Shown here piece after piece: positions 24,623-33,180 of a stretch of 64,000 nt of DNA. The position numbers and the translations under genes are program-made. The DNA comes from Nocardioides cavernae (lineage in GTDB: Bacteria > Actinomycetota > Actinomycetes > Propionibacteriales > Nocardioidaceae), in the NCBI RefSeq assembly GCF_013410035.1, contig NZ_JACCBW010000001.1:930001-994000 (forward strand), given 5' to 3'. Positions within the stretch are counted from its first letter, which is position 1; each line of letters opens with the position of its first letter. The notes under the pieces were generated by a model. It saw only the letters and a list, made by a program, of their open reading frames with translations. It searched no databases and was not told the origin of the DNA.

Positions 24623-25852
24623 ATGGCCAGGATCGTCGTCGTCGGCGGGTCGCTCGGTGGCCTGCGGGTCACGGAGGGGCTGTACGCCGCGGGCTGGGAC
24701 GGCGAGGTCGTCGTCCTGAGCGCCGAGGAGCACGCGCCCTACACGCGCCCGCCCCTGTCGAAGGCGGCCCTCACCGCCGCGCCCGACCTCGCCACGCTCG
24801 CGTTCAAGCAGCGTCCCGAGGCGGGCCGCGCCGAGTGGCGCTACGGGGTGAGCGCCGTCTCGTGCGACCTCGACGCTCGCACCCTCCGGCTCTCCGACGG
24901 CACCGACCTGTCCTGGGACGGCCTGGTGGCCGCCACCGGCGTCGAGGCTCGTCGCCTCCCCGAGGTGGTCGGCACCGGCGGTCACGTCGTGCGCACGTAC
25001 GACGACTGCCGTGCGCTGCAGGAGCGGCTCACGACCGGTACCCGGCTCGTGGTGCTCGGCGCGGGCTTCATCGGCAGCGAGATCGCCGCGACCGCCGTAC
25101 GGCTCGGCTGCGAGGTCGACGTGGTCGCGCTCGACGACGTCCCGATGCAGGCCCCCCTCGGTCGAGAGGTGGGGGCAGCGATCCAGCGGCGCCACGAACG
25201 CGAGGGCGTACGTTTCCACCTCGGCCGCGGCATCGCGTCGTTCACCTGCGGTACCGACGCCACGCGCGTGACGCTGGAGGACGGGACGAAGGTCGAGGGC
25301 GACGTGCTGGTCCAGGCGATCGGCTCCGCGCCCGCCACCTCATGGCTCGCGGGCAACGACCTCGACCTCACCGACGGCCTCGTCTGCGACAACGACCTGC
25401 GGATCGAAGGTCGCCGTGGCGTGGTCGCGGTGGGCGACGTGGCGCGGTTCCCCAACCCCCTCATCGACGACGTCCCCCGCCGGGTGGAGCACTGGCAGAT
25501 GCCGATGGACACCGCGCGACGTGCCGCTGCCACCCTGCTGAGCGACCTGACCGCCGCCGTGGTCGACACCGCGCCGTTCGCACCGCTGCCGTCCTTCTGG
25601 TCCGACCAGTACGACCTGCGGGTGCAGTCCTTCGGCTCGCTGGCCGTGGCCGACCGCGCCGAGGTGCTCGAGGGCGACCTCGACGACGAGGCGGTCGTCG
25701 GCTACTTCCGCGGCGACGACCTCGTCGGTGCCTTGCTGTTGGGGATGCCCCGGCAGATGGTGCGGGTGCGCAAGATGGTCGTGGCGGCGCTCGCCCAGCG
25801 GCAGGAATGCCCGCGCGACCGCGACGCCCCGGCCGCCGGGGGCGCGGCCTGA
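24623..25852 (+). CDS. NAD(P)H:ferredoxin reductase (FAD)
   Basis: A 409-residue flavoprotein of the putidaredoxin-reductase type. It has two Rossmann motifs, VVVGGSLGGLRVTEGL at the N-terminus and VVLGAGFIGSEIAATAVRLG in the middle, plus YTRPPLSK, and the FAD-contact sequence VVAVGDVARF near the C-terminal third. The ATG at 24623 has a CAGGAG site upstream. It should pass electrons from NAD(P)H to the ferredoxin at 24405-24593. Confidence 0.94.
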   Translation: MARIVVVGGSLGGLRVTEGLYAAGWDGEVVVLSAEEHAPYTRPPLSKAALTAAPDLATLAFKQRPEAGRAEWRYGVSAVSCDLDARTLRLSDGTDLSWDGLVAATGVEARRLPEVVGTGGHVVRTYDDCRALQERLTTGTRLVVLGAGFIGSEIAATAVRLGCEVDVVALDDVPMQAPLGREVGAAIQRRHEREGVRFHLGRGIASFTCGTDATRVTLEDGTKVEGDVLVQAIGSAPATSWLAGNDLDLTDGLVCDNDLRIEGRRGVVAVGDVARFPNPLIDDVPRRVEHWQMPMDTARRAAATLLSDLTAAVVDTAPFAPLPSFWSDQYDLRVQSFGSLAVADRAEVLEGDLDDEAVVGYFRGDDLVGALLLGMPRQMVRVRKMVVAALAQRQECPRDRDAPAAGGAA

Positions 25853-25863
25853 GCCCTCGTACG

Positions 25864-26640
25864 TCAGCTCAGCTGGCCGCCGTCGACGACGAGGGTGGCC
25901 CCGGTGACGAAGGCTGCCGCGTCCGAGGCGAGGAACACGACGGGGGCCGCGATCTCCTCGGGGGTCCCCCACCGGCCGAGGGGGATCTCGGCCTCGTAGA
26001 GCCGGCCCATGCTCGCGTCGTCCTCGTAGTGCTCGTGGGCGCCGGAGTCGATGAGGCCCGGGACGACCAGGTTGCTGCGCACGCCGAGGTGTCCCCACTC
26101 GCGCGCCATCGTGCGGTTGAGCATGGCGAGGCCGGCCTTGGCCGTGCCGTAGTGGGCCATGCCGTGCTGCGCGGCGTCGCCGACGATCGACCCGATGTTG
26201 ACGATGGCGCCGCCCCCGCCGCGCACCATGCCGGGAAGTGCGGCGCGCGCGCACACCAGCGGGGCCTTGAGGTTGAGGTCGACCGTCTTCTCCCAGCCCG
26301 AGATCCTCATCTCGGAGAGCGGCGCCAGGAAGCGCGCACCTCCGGCGTTGTTCACGACCACCGTCGGGTCGCCGAGCTCGGCTGCGACGACGGCGAGCGC
26401 GGCGACGACCTGCTCCTCGTCGGTCACGTCGGCCGTCGCGACGGCCGTCCTGCGGCCGGTGGGGGCGATGAGCGCAGCGGTCTCCTCCAGCGCCTCGCGC
26501 CGGCGCGCGAGCAGCCCGACGTCGGCGCCGTGGGCCGCGAGGGCGAGCGCGATCGTACGCCCGATCCCCCCGCTCGCCCCGGTGACGACCGCGACCTTGC
26601 CGGCCAGTGCGGGTGCGGGCAGGACGGCAGCTGCGGTCAC
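25864..26640 (-). CDS. SDR family oxidoreductase
   Basis: A 258-residue short-chain dehydrogenase: TGASGGIG, NNAGG, IGSIVGDAAQ and YGTAK with tyrosine and lysine. GTG 26640 overlaps the P450 stop by four bases. It converges on the ferredoxin reductase gene with an 11-base gap. It is the last gene of the operon starting at 32344. It may oxidise the alcohol made by the P450. Confidence 0.92.
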   Translation of the reverse strand: MTAAAVLPAPALAGKVAVVTGASGGIGRTIALALAAHGADVGLLARRREALEETAALIAPTGRRTAVATADVTDEEQVVAALAVVAAELGDPTVVVNNAGGARFLAPLSEMRISGWEKTVDLNLKAPLVCARAALPGMVRGGGGAIVNIGSIVGDAAQHGMAHYGTAKAGLAMLNRTMAREWGHLGVRSNLVVPGLIDSGAHEHYEDDASMGRLYEAEIPLGRWGTPEEIAAPVVFLASDAAAFVTGATLVVDGGQLS

Positions 26641-27872
26641 GAGACGCCGCCCGTGCGCCTGACGGGCATGGACTGCATCCCGCGGCTCATCATCGTCGGG
26701 TGCCAGGTCTCACGCCCGGCCAGCTCGAGGTCTGGCAGCCCCTCGATCACGGCCGAGAAGGCGACGTTGGCCTCCAGCCGTGCGAGGAAGTTGCCGAGGC
26801 AGTGGTGCACGCCGAAGCCGAACCCGACGTGGCTGTTCTTGGGCCGGGCGATGTCGAGCTCGTCCGGTCGCTCGAACACGTCGGGGTCGCGGTTGGCGGC
26901 GCTCTGCACGAGGAAGACACTGTCGCCGGCGCGCAGGGTCTTGCCCCGCAGCTCGACGTCCTCCACCAGGAGGCGTGCCTCGAGCCGGGACGGGCCGTCG
27001 AACCGGAGCAGCTCCTCGACGGCGGGCCCGACCAGCTCGGGACGGTCGCGCAGGAGGTTCCACTGCTCGCGGCGCAGGAGCAGCTGCCGAGTGCCGTTCG
27101 CGATGAGGTTGGTGGTGGTCTCGTGCCCACCGAAGACCAGCAGCGCGCACGTGGAGACGATCTCCTCGTCGGAGAGCGGCGGCTCCACCTCGTGCGCCTG
27201 GACGAGGCTCGAGATGATGTCGTCGCGGGGGTCCTTGCGGATCTGCGCGATGAGGTGTCGCAGGTAGTCGGTGAGCTCGATCAGGCCGGCCTGCGCGAGC
27301 TCACGACGGTCGCCCTGGCCCTGGGCGCCGAAGACGAGCGTGAGGATGTCGTCGGACCACTTCTTGAACAGGTCGCGGTCCTCGGCGGGCACACCGATGA
27401 GCTCGGCGACCACGATCGCGGGGATCGGGTATGCGAAGTCGGCGATGAAGTCGAACTCCCGGCGGTCACCGAGATCGGCCAGCGTGTCGCGCACGACCTG
27501 CTCCACGCGCGGGCGCATGACGGCGACGGCCTTGGGGCTGAACGCCGGCATCACCATCTTGCGCAGCCGGGTGTGCTCCGGCGGGTCGAGGAAGACCATC
27601 CAGTGGCGCAGCACGTCGAGGGTGGGCTGGCGCAGGGCGCGCTGCTCCGACGACAGGTGCTTCTCGAAGACAGGGACGATCCGGTCGGAGGAGAACGCCG
27701 GGTTGCGCAGCGCCCACAGCACGTCCTCGTGCTTGTGCAGGAACCACGCGCGGTACTTCTCGTTCCAGTGCACCGGGTCCTGGGCGAGCATCGCGGCGAA
27801 GTAGGGATAGGGGTCCGCCAGGCGCTCACCGCCCAGCATGTCGTCGTCGAGCTCGATCGTGGTGTCGCTCAT
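26637..27872 (-). CDS. Cytochrome P450
   Basis: A 411-residue bacterial class I P450. It has the I-helix LLVFGGHETTTN, ExxR in EELLRF and the heme loop FGFGVHHCLGNFLAR with Cys358 as ligand. It needs ferredoxin and reductase, available at 24405-25852. It is translationally coupled to the SDR gene at 25864-26640. The thiolase-fold gene lies 72 bases upstream. It should hydroxylate an organic acid or terpenoid-like ring; the substrate is unknown. Confidence 0.95.
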   Translation of the reverse strand: MSDTTIELDDDMLGGERLADPYPYFAAMLAQDPVHWNEKYRAWFLHKHEDVLWALRNPAFSSDRIVPVFEKHLSSEQRALRQPTLDVLRHWMVFLDPPEHTRLRKMVMPAFSPKAVAVMRPRVEQVVRDTLADLGDRREFDFIADFAYPIPAIVVAELIGVPAEDRDLFKKWSDDILTLVFGAQGQGDRRELAQAGLIELTDYLRHLIAQIRKDPRDDIISSLVQAHEVEPPLSDEEIVSTCALLVFGGHETTTNLIANGTRQLLLRREQWNLLRDRPELVGPAVEELLRFDGPSRLEARLLVEDVELRGKTLRAGDSVFLVQSAANRDPDVFERPDELDIARPKNSHVGFGFGVHHCLGNFLARLEANVAFSAVIEGLPDLELAGRETWHPTMMSRGMQSMPVRRTGGVS

Positions 27873-27944
27873 CGGTCCGTCCCTTCTCCGTGCTCGTGCC
27901 GCTTCTCGTGCCGCTGCATGTGCCTGCCTGCGTGGGCCGTCGCG

Positions 27945-29066
27945 TCAGCCACCGAGGACCACCACCACGCACCCGTTCCCGTCGATCCCCGCGGTGCCGC
28001 CGCCCATCGTCTCCACGGCCGCGACCCGCGCGCCCTCGACCTGGCGTGCGCCGGCCTCGCCGCGGACGTGCCAGACGCCCTCCGCGACCTGGGCGAGCCC
28101 GGTGGCCCCCAGCGGGTGGCCCCGGCTCAGCAGCCCTCCCGACGGGTTCACCGGCTGTCGCCCGCCGAGCGTCGTGTGGCCCGACAGGACGAGGTCCTGG
28201 CCGCCTCCGGGCTCGGCCAGGCCGAGCGCCTCGGTGGCGGTGATCTCACCGATCGTGAAGGCGTCGTGCACCTCGAAGAGGTCGACGTCCTCGGGACCGA
28301 TGCCGGCCTCGGCCCAGGCGTCGGCGGCGACCTGGCCCATCAGCTCGTAGCCCCACGGCTGGTCGCTGCGGTGGTCCCACAGACCACCGGAGCGCAGGGC
28401 GGAGGCGGCAATGCGCACGTCGCGCGTACGACCCCGGTCGACGCCGACGACCGCGGCGGTCGCGGCGTCGGAGATGTCGCAGCACTGCAGGAGCGTCAGC
28501 GGGTCGGCCACCATACGGGACGCGAGCACCTCCTCGGCCGTCACCTCCACGCCGTGCTGGGCCCGGTCGTTCAACGAGCCGTGCCGGCGGTTCTTCACCG
28601 CGACGGCGGCGAGCGCCTCGGGGCGCAGCCCGTGGAGGTGGTCATAGCGGCTGGCCACCATCGCGTAGACGCCCGGCAGCGCCAGCCCCGCCCTCCCCTC
28701 GGCGTCGGTCTCCTCGGGGGTGATGGGTCCGTTGAAGTGCGCGGTCATGGTCTCGATGCCGAGGACGAGCACCCGCTCGTAGCGTCCCGACAGCACGGCG
28801 TGCCGCGCCTCGTGGAAGCCCGTGCTCGACGTCGCGCAGGCGTTCTCGAAGGTCAGGACCGGGACGCCGGTGATGCCCACCGACTGCAGGGCGCGCTGGG
28901 CCGTGCCCGGTGCCCCAAAGACGGTGCCGGCGTAGACCGCGTCGACGGAGTCGACCTCGGCGTCGCGCAGCGCCTCGAGGACGGCCTGCTGGGCGAGCGC
29001 CGGTCCGCCCACCCCGGGCTGCCGGCCGAAGTGGGACGTGCCCACGCCGTAGACGTATGCGCTCAC
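27945..29066 (-). CDS. Thiolase-fold enzyme, SCP-x/lipid-transfer (Ltp) type
   Basis: A 373-residue thiolase-superfamily protein with ENACATSST (cysteine position), EVHDAFT and SRGHPLGATGLAQV. The layout is that of Ltp/SCP-x proteins rather than classical thiolases. GTG 29066 overlaps the stop of the DUF35 gene (GTGA), so the two are co-translated. In steroid side-chain breakdown such Ltp-DUF35 pairs act as retro-aldolases; a thiolase is the alternative. The retained cysteine leaves both open. Confidence 0.88.
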   Translation of the reverse strand: MSAYVYGVGTSHFGRQPGVGGPALAQQAVLEALRDAEVDSVDAVYAGTVFGAPGTAQRALQSVGITGVPVLTFENACATSSTGFHEARHAVLSGRYERVLVLGIETMTAHFNGPITPEETDAEGRAGLALPGVYAMVASRYDHLHGLRPEALAAVAVKNRRHGSLNDRAQHGVEVTAEEVLASRMVADPLTLLQCCDISDAATAAVVGVDRGRTRDVRIAASALRSGGLWDHRSDQPWGYELMGQVAADAWAEAGIGPEDVDLFEVHDAFTIGEITATEALGLAEPGGGQDLVLSGHTTLGGRQPVNPSGGLLSRGHPLGATGLAQVAEGVWHVRGEAGARQVEGARVAAVETMGGGTAGIDGNGCVVVVLGG

Positions 29067-29467
29067 GACGCCACCTCCTGCGCGCTGACGGGGCCGTCGG
29101 GCTCGGCCACCAGGTCGCCCGTCTCGCTGACGGCGACCACCCGCGCACGGGTGCCGGGCGCCAGCGGCTGGTCGCCACCGGTGTGGACGAGCACCCGGGG
29201 GCCGCCGTCGAGGACGACGTACGCCACGGCGAACGGCGGCTGGTGTCCCGGGACGCGGACGCGGAGGCAGGTCGAGGCCCACACCTCGCCCTCGGTGGCG
29301 AACGTCGTCTCCTCCACCTCGCCGCGGCACTCCATGCACGCCGTGACCTGCTGCGTCATCGGGTAGTGGCAGGCGGTGCACCGCCAGCCGGTGATGGTGA
29401 CGGCCGTGCCGTCGCTGGTCGCGCGGGTGCGCGGGTCGGCCGGCGGTGGCTGCACGGTGGGGCTCAT
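29063..29467 (-). CDS. DUF35/OB-fold zinc-ribbon protein
   Basis: A 134-residue protein. The N-terminal zinc ribbon has Cys30, Cys33, Cys44 and Cys47 (CTAC and CMEC pairs); an OB fold follows (GEVWASTCLRVRVPG, VAYVVLDGG). DUF35 proteins bind Ltp-type thiolase partners, or form part of hydratases, and help bind CoA. The overlap with the Ltp-like gene supports a heteromer. The start is ATG 29467. Confidence 0.9.
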   Translation of the reverse strand: MSPTVQPPPADPRTRATSDGTAVTITGWRCTACHYPMTQQVTACMECRGEVEETTFATEGEVWASTCLRVRVPGHQPPFAVAYVVLDGGPRVLVHTGGDQPLAPGTRARVVAVSETGDLVAEPDGPVSAQEVAS

Positions 29468-29475
29468 GGCTGCTC

Positions 29476-29499
29476 CTGGGGACGGTGCTGGGGACGGTG
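29476..29499. repeat. Two direct 12-base repeats (CTGGGGACGGTG)
   Basis: Two exact copies lie back to back just upstream of the DUF35 gene, followed by CTGGTGCTGGTG. They fill much of the 52-base gap between the SDR and DUF35 genes. They look like slippage-made sequence with no clear function. Confidence 0.7.
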
Positions 29500-29519
29500 C
29501 TGGTGCTGGTGGGGCGTCG

Positions 29520-30299
29520 TCATCGCGGCGCCATCCGCACGGCGGCGTCGACCCGGATGACCTCTCCGTTGAGGTAGGTCGTCTCGAGGCAGGTACGGAC
29601 GACGGAGGCGATGTCGTCCGCCGACCCGAGCCGCTTCGGGAAGACGTTGGCGTCGGTCAGGTAGTCGCGGATCTCCTGGCTGGCCTGCTGCACCATCGGG
29701 GTGTCAATCGTGCCCGGGCACACCGCCATCACGCGGATTCCGTGGGTCGCGAGGTCGCGGGCCAGCGGCAGGGTCATGGCGACGATCCCGCCCTTGCTGG
29801 CGGAGTAGGACGCTTGGCCGACCTGGCCCTCGAAGGCAGCGATCGAGCCGATGTTGACCACCAGGCCGCGCTCCCCCTCGACGGTCGGTTCGTTGCGCGC
29901 CATCACGCCCGCCACGTTGCGGAGCACGTCGAAGGCCGCCACGAGGTTGACCTCGATGCCGCGCCGGAAGAGGTCGAGCGGGAAGAGGGTGCCGTCGCGC
30001 GCGACGACCCGGGCGGCCGGGCTGATGCCCGCGCTGTTGACCAGGAGGTCGATCCTGCCGAAGCGCTGGGCCACGGCCGACACGGCGGACTCCACCTGCG
30101 CGGGGTCGGTGACGTCGAGCGGGAAGAACGCGGCGGCGTCACCGAGCTCCACGACGAGCTCGGCGCCGCGGGACCCCGGCAGGTCGAGGATGGCCGCTCG
30201 GCCGCCACCCGCGACGAGCATCCGCACGACGCCCTCACCGATGCCGGAGGCGCCGCCCGTGACGACGCCGACGGTGTGCTCGAGACGCATCCGGCTCAC
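29520..30299 (-). CDS. SDR family, 3-hydroxyacyl-CoA dehydrogenase (type II)-like
   Basis: A 259-residue SDR with TGGASGIG, NSAGI and IGSIAAFEGQVGQ followed by YSASK. The sequence style (GLVVNIGSIAAFEGQ, MVQQASQEI) is that of HSD17B10-like 3-hydroxyacyl-CoA dehydrogenases. GTG 30299 overlaps the thiolase stop (GTGA); a second start ATG 30290 is possible. In the operon it would act between the hydratase (31440-32344) and the thiolase (30296-31438), that is, a beta-oxidation order. Confidence 0.9.
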   Translation of the reverse strand: MSRMRLEHTVGVVTGGASGIGEGVVRMLVAGGGRAAILDLPGSRGAELVVELGDAAAFFPLDVTDPAQVESAVSAVAQRFGRIDLLVNSAGISPAARVVARDGTLFPLDLFRRGIEVNLVAAFDVLRNVAGVMARNEPTVEGERGLVVNIGSIAAFEGQVGQASYSASKGGIVAMTLPLARDLATHGIRVMAVCPGTIDTPMVQQASQEIRDYLTDANVFPKRLGSADDIASVVRTCLETTYLNGEVIRVDAAVRMAPR

Positions 30300-31438
30300 A
30301 CCCGCTCGAGGATCGTGGCATTGGCGAGGCCACCGCCCTCACACATGGTCTGCAGCCCGTAGCGGGCCTCGGTGCGCACCATCTCGTGCACGAGCGTCGT
30401 CATCAGGCGGGCGCCGCTGGCACCCAGCGGGTGACCGAGGGCCATCGCGCCACCGTTGACGTTCACCCTGTCGAGGTCGATCCCGAGCCCCTTGGCCCAC
30501 GCGAGCACGACGCCGGCGAATGCCTCGTTGCACTCGAACAGGTCGATGTCGTCGATCCCCAGCCCGGAGCGCTCGAGCGCCTTGCGGGTGGCCGGGATCG
30601 GACCGGTGAGGATCAGCACGGGGTCGCTGCCGACCACGCTGGCGGTGTGCACGCGGGCAAGGGGGGTGAGCCCGTGCTCCTCGACGGCCCGCTCGGAGGC
30701 GACGAGGACGGCTGACGCGCCGTCGGCGATCTGGCTGGCCAGCGCCGCGTTGTGGATGCCGTCGGGGCGGATCGGCTTCAGCCCCCGCATCTTGTCGATG
30801 TCGCCGTCGCGCCGCACGCCCTCGTCGGCGGTGACGCCGGCGACCTCGACGAACTGCGAGGCGAAGCGGCCCTCGTCCTGGGCGCGGGCGGCGCGGGCGT
30901 GGCTGTCGAGCGCCAGGCGGAACATGTCCTCGCGGTCGAGCCCCCACCTCTCGGCGATGAGGTCACCGCCGCGGAACTGGTGGATCTCCTGGTCGCCGTA
31001 CTGCTTCGCCCAGCCCTCTCCGTCGAAGGGGTAGCCGAAGCCGAGCGCGGGGTCGCCCGAGCTGTTGAGCGGCACCTTGCTCATCACCTCGACGCCCCCC
31101 GCGACCACGAGGTCCTGGTCGCCGGCCTTGATGGCCTGCGCCGCGAAGTGCACGGCCTGCTGCGACGAGCCGCACTGGCGGTCGATGGTCACGGCGGGCA
31201 CGTGCTCGGGCAGGCCGGCGGAGAGCCAGGCGTTGCGGCCGACGTTCCACGCCTGCACGCCCATCTGGGCGACGCAGCCGACGATCACGTCGTCCACGCG
31301 GCCCGGGTCGGCCCCGGTGCGCTCCAGCAGCGCCCGGAACGTGTCGCCCAGGAGGTCGGCCGGGTGCTGGCCGCTCAGTCCGCCGCCGCGCCGCCCGGTG
31401 GGGGTGCGGACGGCGTCCACGATGTAGGCCTCGGTCAT
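30296..31438 (-). CDS. Acetyl-CoA acetyltransferase (thiolase)
   Basis: A 380-residue classical thiolase. The active-site cysteine is Cys89 in DRQCGSSQQA. NEAFA, GHPLGASGARL and CEGGGLAN supply the remaining catalytic residues. It would cleave 3-ketoacyl-CoA with CoA. It follows the MaoC gene by one base and overlaps the SDR gene, so hydratase, dehydrogenase and thiolase are co-ordered. Confidence 0.95.
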   Translation of the reverse strand: MTEAYIVDAVRTPTGRRGGGLSGQHPADLLGDTFRALLERTGADPGRVDDVIVGCVAQMGVQAWNVGRNAWLSAGLPEHVPAVTIDRQCGSSQQAVHFAAQAIKAGDQDLVVAGGVEVMSKVPLNSSGDPALGFGYPFDGEGWAKQYGDQEIHQFRGGDLIAERWGLDREDMFRLALDSHARAARAQDEGRFASQFVEVAGVTADEGVRRDGDIDKMRGLKPIRPDGIHNAALASQIADGASAVLVASERAVEEHGLTPLARVHTASVVGSDPVLILTGPIPATRKALERSGLGIDDIDLFECNEAFAGVVLAWAKGLGIDLDRVNVNGGAMALGHPLGASGARLMTTLVHEMVRTEARYGLQTMCEGGGLANATILERV

Positions 31439-31439
31439 G

Positions 31440-31913
31440 TCATCGCTCCTCGGTCGTGGTGCTCGTGGTGGGGCTGGGGGACCCGGCGGGGTCGGACAGG
31501 TCGGTGACGTCGACGTCGGCGGTGCCGGTGAGCGCGACGGCGCCGTCGACGACCACGAGCTCGACGTCGCAGGTGGCCACGGTGCGGCCGCCCTCGTCGC
31601 GTACGGCGCTCACGACGCCGCGCGCGACGACGTGGTCGTCACCGAGGACGTTGCCGGCGAAGCGGACGCGCAGCCGGCGCAGGCGGTCATGGCCGCCGGA
31701 CCAGGCGGCCAGCATGTTCATGACGTACGCCATGTTGCTCGGCCCCTGGTTCACCGGGCGCTCGCCCATGCCGAGACCGCGCACGACGTCCACGTCCCAG
31801 TGGATCGGGTTGGGGTCGGCCAGGATCGGCGCCAGCGTCTTCATCTTCTCGCGGCTGACCCGTGGGAGGTCCCACTCGGGCAGCCGGTCGCCGACGCGTA
31901 CGGCGGTGCTCAT
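31440..31913 (-). CDS. MaoC-type enoyl-CoA hydratase, catalytic subunit
   Basis: A 157-residue hot-dog-fold hydratase. ILADPNPIHWD holds the hydratase-2 aspartate and histidine. The C-terminal tail is low-complexity (SPSPTTSTTTEER). It overlaps the upstream FAS1-like dehydratase gene by four bases (ATGA). The partner lacks the catalytic motif, so a two-chain hydratase such as HadBC or ChsH1/H2 is likely. Confidence 0.88.
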   Translation of the reverse strand: MSTAVRVGDRLPEWDLPRVSREKMKTLAPILADPNPIHWDVDVVRGLGMGERPVNQGPSNMAYVMNMLAAWSGGHDRLRRLRVRFAGNVLGDDHVVARGVVSAVRDEGGRTVATCDVELVVVDGAVALTGTADVDVTDLSDPAGSPSPTTSTTTEER

Positions 31914-32344
31914 GCCGCCCGCCGCGGGAACACGAAGGAGTTGAAGACGCGGACGGCGGCCTTTCCGGACCGGTCGGTCATGGTCAGCTCGAACCCGACG
32001 ACGTCGAAGGTGCCGGCCGTACGCCCGTGCTTGCGCTCGGCCGAGACGAAGCGGCCCGCGACGGCGTACGTCTCCCCGACCCGCAACGGCTCGATGACCT
32101 CGGTCTCGTGCTCGCCGAACATCGGCCCGTCCGCCGCGGTCGCCCCGCAGATCTCGAACAGCTCGTCGAGCGACATGCCCTTGCCGCGCAGCGACCCGAT
32201 GAAGGCGAAGAGCGGGTGGGCGACGTGCTCGCCCTGGTCGGCGTCGACGACGTCGCGCACCAGCCAGTCGACGTAGGGCTCCACGGTGTACTCACCGCCG
32301 GGGAACGTGCGTCCCACGACAGCGGCGAGCTCCTTTTCGGTCAT
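31910..32344 (-). CDS. FAS1-like/MaoC N-terminal dehydratase subunit
   Basis: A 144-residue hot-dog-fold protein without the D-x4-H active site. It has the typical N-terminal-domain sequences TVEPYVDWLVRD, PLFAFIGSLRGKGM and a C-terminal AVRVFNSFVFP strand. It probably forms the structural and substrate-binding half of the hydratase made with 31440-31913. ATG 32344 lies 22 bases from the operator at 32367-32380. It leads the long operon down to 25864. Confidence 0.85.
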   Translation of the reverse strand: MTEKELAAVVGRTFPGGEYTVEPYVDWLVRDVVDADQGEHVAHPLFAFIGSLRGKGMSLDELFEICGATAADGPMFGEHETEVIEPLRVGETYAVAGRFVSAERKHGRTAGTFDVVGFELTMTDRSGKAAVRVFNSFVFPRRAA

Positions 32345-32358
32345 CACTACGGCACTCC

Positions 32359-32388
32359 ATTTCCACCAATCGATCGGTTGGTGGAAAT
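32359..32388. promoter_or_regulatory. 30-bp near-perfect palindrome holding a wide-class operator (CAATCGATCGGTTG)
   Basis: The arms ATTTCCACCAA and TTGGTGGAAAT are exact reverse complements around TCGATCGG, giving 28 of 30 palindromic positions. The core at 32367-32380 is CAATCG-AT-CGGTTG. It is 22 bases upstream of the hydratase operon and 48 bases below the terminator of the regulator operon. It is the most symmetric operator in the region. Confidence 0.82.
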
Positions 32389-32435
32389 GTATCCCGTCCC
32401 GACGCCCCTTGCCAAGCACCTCCCCCAGGACGCAG

Positions 32436-32471
32436 CAGACCCCCGCCGCCCGTTCGGGCCGCAGGGGTCTG
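32436..32471 (-). terminator. Stem-loop terminator after the TetR gene
   Basis: Outer arms CAGACCCC and GGGGTCTG (8 bp) enclose an inner hairpin GCCCG-TT-CGGGC. It lies 16 bases below the TetR stop. It would end the VOC-NTF2-TetR transcript before the operator at 32359-32388. No long T-run follows, as is common in high-GC actinobacteria. Confidence 0.65.
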
Positions 32472-32487
32472 GAGGCGTCGCGGGCGG

Positions 32488-33177
32488 TCAGCCCTGGCCG
32501 AGCGCGAACTCCGTGCGAAGTGCTTCGACGCCACCGGCCTTGGTGACTGCGGCCTCGGACGCGACGGACGTGAGCACCATGCCGACGTAGACGTCGGCGA
32601 GCTGGTCGGGCTCGAGAGAGCCCTTCGGGGAATACCACCGGGTCATCGAGTTGAGCTCGCCGGTGATGATGATGCTCGCGAGGCGCACCTGGAGCGACGC
32701 GTCGACGAGCCCGGCCGCCTGGCCGTCCTCGAGGATCGCCTGGAGCGCCTCGACATAGGTCTCACCGCCCTGCCGGATCTCCTCACGGCGCTCGGCGCTC
32801 AGCTGCTCGAACTCGCGCAGCTGGATCGTGTAGGCGGTCAGGTGTGCGGCGGCGAAGCGCACGTGCGCCCGGATGAAGGCGGCGAGACGGGCGAGCGGCT
32901 CCTGCTCGCCCTCGCCGATCTTGCGGATGTCGTCGATCGCTTCGTCGTAGACGTCCTTGATGATCCGGTACAGGAAGTCCTCCTTGGACCGGACGTAGTG
33001 GTAGAGGCTGCCCTTGAGGATGCCCACGCGGTCGGAGATGTCCTGGATGCTCGTCGCGCTGTAGCCCTTCTCGAGGAAGACCTCGGCGGCCGCGTCGACG
33101 ATCTCGCGGAAGCGCTCGGGATCCGGGCCCCGGCGGGGACGGCCCCTCTTGGCGGGCTCGGTGGCTGCGTCGGGCAT
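32488..33177 (-). CDS. TetR-family transcriptional regulator, likely master regulator of the region
   Basis: A 229-residue repressor with an N-terminal HTH near residues 42-61 (TSIQDISDRVGILKGSLYHY), preceded by a basic stretch RGRPRRG. The ligand-binding helices follow. It is the third gene of an operon with VOC and NTF2-like genes; NTF2 ends 3 bases upstream. That operon has a CCAA-TTGG operator 24 bases upstream, which suggests autoregulation. TetR proteins of lipid or aromatic pathways usually bind acyl-CoA inducers. It is the only regulator gene in the window. It may be KstR2-like, but this is not shown. Confidence 0.9.
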   Translation of the reverse strand: MPDAATEPAKRGRPRRGPDPERFREIVDAAAEVFLEKGYSATSIQDISDRVGILKGSLYHYVRSKEDFLYRIIKDVYDEAIDDIRKIGEGEQEPLARLAAFIRAHVRFAAAHLTAYTIQLREFEQLSAERREEIRQGGETYVEALQAILEDGQAAGLVDASLQVRLASIIITGELNSMTRWYSPKGSLEPDQLADVYVGMVLTSVASEAAVTKAGGVEALRTEFALGQG

Positions 33178-33180
33178 GGG

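Noticed and set aside
29476..29499. Repeats as part of a CRISPR array or attachment site.
   Set aside because: Only two direct 12-base copies without spacers, and no cas or integrase gene.
16256..32344. A cholesterol or steroid degradation cluster.
   Set aside because: The flavoprotein and Ltp-DUF35 genes are suggestive, but ring-cleavage genes (KshAB, HsaABCD) and Mce transport genes are absent.
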